Assembly (NCBI RefSeq): GCF_019457885.1
Contig: NZ_JAHZST010000020.1
Span: 18,037-82,036, forward strand
Origin: Shewanella nanhaiensis
Lineage (GTDB): Bacteria > Pseudomonadota > Gammaproteobacteria > Enterobacterales > Shewanellaceae
DNA: 64,000 nucleotides
Direction of reading: 5' to 3'
Under the pieces are notes generated by a model. It was given only the letters and a program-made list of their open reading frames with translations. It made no database searches and was not told the DNA's origin. How positions within the stretch are numbered: the first letter of the stretch is position 1; each line of letters starts with the position of its first letter. Of this stretch, positions 61,510-64,000 are shown one piece after another. The position numbers and the translations under genes were made by a program.

Positions 61510-62952
61510 ATGAGCACAGAGTCTAATAAAAAGGATTATTCAAAGGCTAACAGGATTAAAATCCACCAACCTGATGCTAATAAAGCCGATAGATTTAATC
61601 CTCGTAACCGTATCTATGTTAGGGCAGTAGAGGGGCTATGGAGTCGTTTACGTACCCGACTTGGTTGGGTTGCAATGTTGTTCTTTCTTATTCTGCCTTG
61701 GATCCCTTGGGGGGATAGACAGGCGGTATGGTTTAACCTAGCTGAGCAGAAGTTTCATATATTTGGCTTAACCATCTGGCCGCAAGATCTTACTCTGCTC
61801 GCTGCACTTCTGATGATAGCCGCTTTTGGCCTCTTTTTTGTGACGACTTACCTTGGACGTGTCTGGTGTGGCTATACCTGCCCACAAACTGTGTGGACCT
61901 TTATCTTTATCTGGTTCGAAGAAAAGCTCGAAGGTGCGCGTAATAAGCGAATGAAGCTAGATCAGATGCCATGGAGTTTTAATAAGCTTTGGCGTAAAAC
62001 AGCCAAACATGCCTCTTGGGTATTTATCTCTCTAATTACAGCAATGACGTTCGTGTCTTACTTTGTGCCTACTCGTGAAGTCTATGTTGATGTCTTTACC
62101 CTTAGTGCTAGTGGTGGTATCTATTTCTGGGTGGTGCTATTTACTTTAGCTACGTACGGAAATGCTGGCTGGATGCGCGAGATCATGTGTATCCATATGT
62201 GCCCTTATGCTCGTTTCCAAGCTGCTATGTTCGATAAGAATACCTATATAGTCGGTTACGATACTAAACGAGGTGAGAGTCGAGGACCGAGATCCCGTAA
62301 AGCTGATCCTAAAGAGATGGGCTTAGGTGATTGTATTGACTGTGATCTTTGTGTGCAGGTTTGTCCTACTGGGATAGATATCCGTAATGGTTTGCAATAT
62401 GAGTGTATTAACTGTGGAGCTTGTATTGATGCTTGTGATACCACGATGGAGCGTATGGGCTATGACAAAGGCTTAATTGCTTATACTACTGAAAATAAGC
62501 TTGATGGTATTAAAGAGAAGGTATTACGTCCTAAGTTAGTTGGTTATGGGGTCGTGCTTACGGTTATGATCCTTATCTTCGTTTATGCCAGTGCTACAAT
62601 CGCACCTGTGCGTGTGGATGTGATTCGCGATCGTAATCAGCTGTTCAGGGAAAACAATGAAGGTTTAATAGAAAACACCTTTACCCTGAAAATTCTGAAT
62701 AAAACAGAGCAAGAGCATCATTACCAATTATCTGTAGAGGGATTACCTGAATATATCTGGTATGGAGCGCAAGAGGTTAAGATCGACGGGGGAGAGGTGT
62801 TAACTCTGCCCATTAGTGTCGCAGTTGATCCTGTGGACCTTTCCAGAACCATGACTAAGATAAACTTTAAGGTGGTGGCCGAGCCTTCATCTACAGATTC
62901 TAATAGTGAGAAGATAGAAGCTACTCAAGAGTCACGCTTCTTTAGTAACTAA
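61510..62952 (+). CDS. ccoG: Cytochrome c oxidase accessory protein CcoG (FixG/RdxA)
   Basis: 480 aa inner-membrane iron-sulfur protein with about five helices. Two 4Fe-4S ferredoxin motifs are seen: CIDCDLCVQVCP and CINCGACIDACD. The membrane motif VWCGYTCPQTVW (near residue 118) and a C-terminal Ig-like FixG_C domain (about 360-460) complete the protein. It reduces copper for cbb3-type oxidase assembly. The ccoNOPQ genes are not in the window. Confidence 0.95.
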   Translation: MSTESNKKDYSKANRIKIHQPDANKADRFNPRNRIYVRAVEGLWSRLRTRLGWVAMLFFLILPWIPWGDRQAVWFNLAEQKFHIFGLTIWPQDLTLLAALLMIAAFGLFFVTTYLGRVWCGYTCPQTVWTFIFIWFEEKLEGARNKRMKLDQMPWSFNKLWRKTAKHASWVFISLITAMTFVSYFVPTREVYVDVFTLSASGGIYFWVVLFTLATYGNAGWMREIMCIHMCPYARFQAAMFDKNTYIVGYDTKRGESRGPRSRKADPKEMGLGDCIDCDLCVQVCPTGIDIRNGLQYECINCGACIDACDTTMERMGYDKGLIAYTTENKLDGIKEKVLRPKLVGYGVVLTVMILIFVYASATIAPVRVDVIRDRNQLFRENNEGLIENTFTLKILNKTEQEHHYQLSVEGLPEYIWYGAQEVKIDGGEVLTLPISVAVDPVDLSRTMTKINFKVVAEPSSTDSNSEKIEATQESRFFSN

Positions 62953-62984
62953 TTTTTGACTTCGAGCAGGGCTTATTGAGATTA

Positions 62985-63249
62985 ATACCAATCAGTATAA
63001 AGATTTGATCGCTCAGCGAGAGTTTAGCGGTCCTGAGGCAAGACAATGAGTGAAGAGCATAGTTATTCTACGGTTAAGCTCATTAACGCAGCATCAGAAC
63101 CGCTAAAACTCGCCTGTAAGGAGTGTTTTTAGCTGCCTACTTCTGCGTTGAATGAACTCACAAGGGCACACCATTCTATCATCCATTCGCCTTGAATTAG
63201 TTTGCTAAAAGACACTCTGAGTAGATCAACTTCTTATACTGATTGGTAT
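62985..63249. mobile_element. MITE-like element with 16-bp inverted termini
   Basis: Perfect terminal inverted repeats ATACCAATCAGTATAA (62985-63000) and TTATACTGATTGGTAT (63234-63249) bound 265 bp with no open frame. The inside includes an imperfect inverted pair AGTTTAGCGGT near the left end and AACCGC-type sequence further in. The element lies between the ccoG stop codon and an intrinsic terminator, so it was probably inserted into the ccoG 3-prime UTR. Confidence 0.75.
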
Positions 63250-63250
63250 A

Positions 63251-63275
63251 AAGGGGCTTTCAGCCCCTTTTTTGT
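63251..63275 (+). terminator. Intrinsic terminator, probably of ccoG
   Basis: AAGGGGCT-TTC-AGCCCCTT and T tract, immediately after the MITE-like element. It is about 300 bp from the ccoG stop. Confidence 0.88.
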
Positions 63276-63335
63276 ACGTATCGTTTGATAACTACGCATC
63301 CAATCCTATTATTTCATTTTTCTCAATAAAAGCCC

Positions 63336-63363
63336 TTGCACAGTTGCGAGTAATCCCTATAAT
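63336..63363 (+). promoter_or_regulatory. rRNA operon promoter P1
   Basis: TTGCAC (63336-63341), 16-bp spacer, perfect TATAAT (63358-63363), then a GCGC discriminator typical of stringently controlled rRNA promoters. Confidence 0.75.
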
Positions 63364-63583
63364 GCGCATCCACTGACACGGCACAGCAGGCCAACTAGGC
63401 TAATTCTTAAAGCTTATAAAGAGTCGAAAGAGTAGATAGCACGGGACTTGCAGCAGTGTTAGAGAATCAAAACTCCTCGGAGATTTGATTCAGGTGACAA
63501 ATGCTTTAGAAGCTTTATTAGATGGTTGTTGACACGAGAGTGAACAAAGAATCATCGCTTGAAAAACTTCTTCAAATAAGCGC

Positions 63584-63611
63584 TTGACGCCAACCACGGA
63601 GAGTGTAGAAT
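63584..63611 (+). promoter_or_regulatory. rRNA operon promoter P2
   Basis: TTGACG (63584-63589), 16-bp spacer, TAGAAT (63606-63611), followed by ACGCCTCC. About 275 bp before 16S. The leader between the two promoters holds no gene. Confidence 0.7.
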
Positions 63612-63661
63612 ACGCCTCCTCAAGCCAACGACCAAGCGTCAACGGCCACACAATAGTGTGA

Positions 63662-63673
63662 TGCTCTTTAACA
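63662..63673 (+). promoter_or_regulatory. boxA antitermination element
   Basis: TGCTCTTTAACA is the canonical boxA sequence of rRNA leaders, bound by NusB/S10. Confidence 0.88.
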
Positions 63674-63887
63674 ATTCAAAACAAGAAATCTGTGTGGACA
63701 CTCACAGGTGTTGAGTTATTCGAAATTGTCTTCTGTTCTTCGGAATGTTGGCAATCAAAAATTTTCTCAATGAACCACTGAGTGACCATAGCAATATGTA
63801 AACTTCATTAGCCTTTAGGGTTGATGAAAAACAGTATAATTCGTTGAGCCGTTCTTCATCCTTAATCGGATGAGAACAAAAAAACTT

Positions 63888-64000
63888 TAATTGAAGAGTT
63901 TGATCATGGCTCAGATTGAACGCTGGCGGCAGGCCTAACACATGCAAGTCGAGCGGAAACAGGAGAGTAGCTTGCTACTTTCGCTGTCGAGCGGCGGACG
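63888..64000 (+). rRNA. 16S ribosomal RNA, 5-prime end only
   Basis: From TAATTGAAGAGTTTGATC onward the sequence follows 16S rRNA (ATGGCTCAGATTGAACGCTG, GGCAGGCCTAACACATGCAA), cut by the window end. The first base is set by alignment to E. coli position 1 and may be off by one or two. Confidence 0.97.

Noticed and set aside
63364..63660. tRNA gene in the rRNA leader
   Set aside because: No cloverleaf or T-loop (GTTCRA) motif found; the stretch fits a promoter and leader region.
63702..63947. 81-codon minus-strand frame
   Set aside because: Overlaps the rRNA leader and the start of 16S rRNA.

Overview
The window is a chromosomal replication-origin region of a marine gammaproteobacterium, almost certainly a Shewanella species. 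The assignment rests on gene order (dnaA-dnaN-recF-gyrB; rpmH-rnpA-yidD-yidC-mnmE; mioC-oriC-mnmG-rsmG-parA-parB-atpIBEFHAGDC-glmU; TonB receptor-deoR-glmS) and on protein sequences that read like Shewanella orthologues. No database was searched, so the genus is an inference.

Left part (1-18.3 kb): the start of tag, glyQS, an HDOD protein, and the 5-oxoprolinase operon pxpBCA. A tandem array of hairpin repeats follows, then the leftward block dnaA-dnaN-recF-gyrB, and a GATC-rich dnaA/rpmH intergenic region. The rightward ribosome/membrane-biogenesis operon rpmH-rnpA-yidD-yidC and mnmE complete this part.

Accessory part (18.3-34.9 kb): about 16.6 kb separates mnmE from mioC, genes that sit close together near oriC in relatives. 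It begins with a second origin-like segment (12 GATC sites, a perfect DnaA box, a very AT-rich stretch). It then carries an HrpB-like helicase, a sulfotransferase-like protein, a Fic regulator, a DUF417 membrane protein, a PLD-SF2 helicase-DUF3427 protein, a small ORF, the DNA glycosylase YcaQ, an AGCS symporter, a 43-residue small protein and a LysE-type exporter. From 22.5 to 31.6 kb every gap between genes is filled by a copy of one structured repeat family. Its stems vary by compensatory changes while its loops stay constant. Three copies point one way and three the other, switching at the helicase gene. The hairpin loops reappear in the pxpA-gyrB gap.

Origin and right part (34.9-64 kb): mioC, oriC (20 GATC sites in about 370 bp, three perfect DnaA boxes, AT-rich 13-mer-like repeats next to mnmG), mnmG, rsmG, parAB, the nine-gene ATP synthase operon, glmU, a Fur-box-preceded siderophore receptor, and a DeoR regulator with a palindromic operator upstream of glmS. 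Then come a beta-propeller lipoprotein, a divergent cysteine/serine module (HAAAP permease; CyuA-type desulfidase plus YheO-type regulator), a Fur-box DUF2061 protein, menB, a small membrane protein, ccoG, a MITE-like element, and an rRNA leader running into the first ~113 bases of 16S rRNA.

Functionally the window couples replication initiation (DnaA, oriC, DnaN, GyrB, RecF), segregation (ParAB with three parS-like 16-mers in pxpA, recF and hrpB), tRNA modification (MnmE/MnmG), energy (F-ATPase, CcoG) and cell-wall precursor supply (GlmU/GlmS). The least explained content is the modular hairpin repeat family, the direct-repeat-flanked fic gene, the second origin-like segment, and a 14-codon leader ORF upstream of mioC.
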